Source of the DNA: Syntrophopropionicum sp964397525
Lineage (GTDB): Bacteria; Bacillota; Desulfotomaculia; Desulfotomaculales; Pelotomaculaceae
Assembly (NCBI GenBank): GCA_964397525.1
Contig: CAYNIY010000066.1
Location: 1 to 7,745, forward strand
Reading direction: 5' to 3'
DNA: 7,745 nt
The notes beneath the pieces are model-generated. The model searched no databases. It had not been told where the DNA came from and worked only from the letters and a program-made list of their open reading frames with translations. A program made the translations under genes and the position numbers. Shown here piece after piece: positions 7,501 through 7,745 of the stretch (within the stretch, counting starts at the first letter, position 1; each line of letters begins with the position of its first letter).

Positions 7501-7745
7501 GGTGACGGCTCACGCTGGCAGCTGTTACTCCATGCCGGGGTGACGCGCCTGGACCTGGTCAAAACGGCCTGCCCGGAACTGCTGTCACATATCAGGGCGC
7601 AGGAGCCCCTGGAAACAGAAGGCCCATCTTACAGTGAAATTCACAGCAGGCTCAGCTGGCGTTACCCCTTCACCGCTGCTGTTGGTTTGGCCTCCAAGGT
7701 ATCGGTGACCGAACTGAAGCGGATGTTCGACACACAGGAGGCGGA
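4573..7745 (+). CDS. addA: AddA (RexA), ATP-dependent helicase/nuclease subunit A, 3' end missing
   Basis: The frame is open from TTG 4573 to the window end: 1057 residues of a protein usually about 1,200-1,250 long. AddA is the UvrD-like (superfamily 1A) motor subunit moving 3' to 5'. Its motifs are in order: Walker A S-A-A-A-G-S-G-K-T (23-31, Lys30), motif Ia V-V-T-F-T-N-A-A-A-A-E-M (56-67), S-T-I-H-S-F-C (101-107), Walker B V-D-E-Y-Q-D (403-408), motif III V-G-D-V-K-Q-S-I-Y-R-F (433-443), motif IV L-S-K-N-F-R-S (471-477), motif V I-M-S-I-H-K-S-K-G-L-E-F (818-829) and motif VI L-Y-V-A-M-T-R-A-R-E-K (895-905). An acidic, Ala/Gly/Pro-rich stretch at about 534-575 looks like a disordered insertion. 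The sequence ends in V-S-V-T-E-L-K-R, where the AddA nuclease domain normally begins, so its catalytic residues cannot be judged. The truncation is the window edge, not a mutation. The TTG is chosen for the Shine-Dalgarno at 4560-4567; GTG 4564 would add three residues. It overlaps addB by 8 nt. Confidence 0.96.
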   Translation, partial: MGNIWTNEQRDAIAIQGGNLLVSAAAGSGKTAVLVQRIIRLITDPIHPVDADRLLVVTFTNAAAAEMRERIGRALAGEIEKDPGSKHLHRQLALLGHASISTIHSFCLELLRQYFYYLDLDPSFRVADENESALIQAGAMEELFEQRYTAADNEYFTALVDCYGGKRDDSMLQELVLSAYHFARSTANPQAWLASLPEKYRLAEGCSFDDLPWCDVLKTSLKNELDQIISALEQGISLARKPNGPGIYLDTLEAEKDMFCGLRRQCEAGAAWEQLCGACACIDFNRLKSCKKEDADVLLAEQARKLRDSVKKKAAGITKEYFRSAPEGICRDLKKLYPLAGEMARLVQEFGDVYSKAKAAKGVVDFSDLEHFALQVLSDKGQQGRIPSKAALSLRERYEEVLVDEYQDINAAQEAILRLVSRQGEERPNLFMVGDVKQSIYRFRLADPGLFLQKYNTYPTVKGSAQRRVDLSKNFRSTRGLVDAVNFVFRQLMTPAVGELAYDAAAELVYGADYPPAEGEQKRRGDTVEVHLIEKQEPEHNAGQPAGSDGEIPPAAANGDELAEFEEELDAAQKEARLVAGQIRELIAPAGGGPGMTVYDRDSKSYKPVYYRDIVVLLRATSGHANTFVEEFRQNGIPAYAELATGYFEATEVETVLSLLKLIDNPLQDIPLAAVLRSPLVGLDAGELAKIRLQSRRGYYYHAVVAAAHADQGELSEKLQHFLERLENWRTAARRGPLADLIWSIYRETGYYDYTGGLPGGGQRQANLRSLSNRARQYDAGSFRGLFLFLRFVERVREGGRDLGAARALGEKENVVRIMSIHKSKGLEFPVVFIAGLGRRFNFKDLNKDMLFHKELGLGMQFVDPEARVTYPSVSKLALGQKLKMEALAEEMRILYVAMTRAREKLVLVGSVRSLGSCARRWCGPAADDGISLPDGYLAGAASYLDWLGAVLARHRDGEEIRGLGSCDEDTAVISDGDGSRWQLLLHAGVTRLDLVKTACPELLSHIRAQEPLETEGPSYSEIHSRLSWRYPFTAAVGLASKVSVTELKRMFDTQEA

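Noticed and set aside
1107..7745. Possible Chi-like octamers or short AGCGG sites within addBA
   Set aside because: The Chi sequence of this organism is unknown, and short GC-rich words are too frequent here to mean anything without whole-genome strand statistics.

Overview
The window is a compact, single-direction (+ strand) stretch of a moderately GC-rich bacterial chromosome. It reads most naturally as a Firmicutes (Bacillota) genome, possibly a Clostridia/Peptococcaceae-type anaerobe. The basis for this is the AddB-AddA form of the recombination nuclease, with AddB carrying both a Walker A and an iron-sulfur nuclease domain, and the strong Shine-Dalgarno sequences. The lineage is an inference from gene type and not from a marker gene.

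Layout: (1) positions 2-424 hold the 3' end of a calcineurin-like metallophosphoesterase gene that begins outside the window. (2) Positions 425-682 are non-coding. They carry three copies of a 22-nt GTAG-headed hairpin repeat resembling REP elements: an inverted pair (449-498) and a single copy (577-598) whose hairpin is followed by a T-rich run and could terminate transcription. An AT-rich, promoter-like stretch and a good ribosome binding site follow. (3) Positions 683-1081 encode a small hotdog-fold thioesterase of the FlK (fluoroacetyl-CoA thioesterase-like) family. (4) Positions 1107-4580 encode full-length AddB (RexB). (5) From 4573 to the window end runs AddA (RexA), overlapping addB by 8 nt and cut off before its C-terminal nuclease motifs.

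How the genes work together: AddA and AddB form the heterodimeric helicase-nuclease that processes double-strand DNA ends for RecA-dependent repair. The overlap and the ribosome binding site inside the addB end point to coupled translation. The thioesterase gene lies 25 nt upstream with no visible terminator, so it probably shares the transcript, although no functional link to DNA repair is evident. Both addB and addA appear to start with TTG.

I found no convincing new multi-gene system. The least ordinary items are the REP-like hairpin cluster, whose stems covary between copies, and the FlK-type thioesterase, which keeps the catalytic triad but seems to lack the aromatic gate of FlK.
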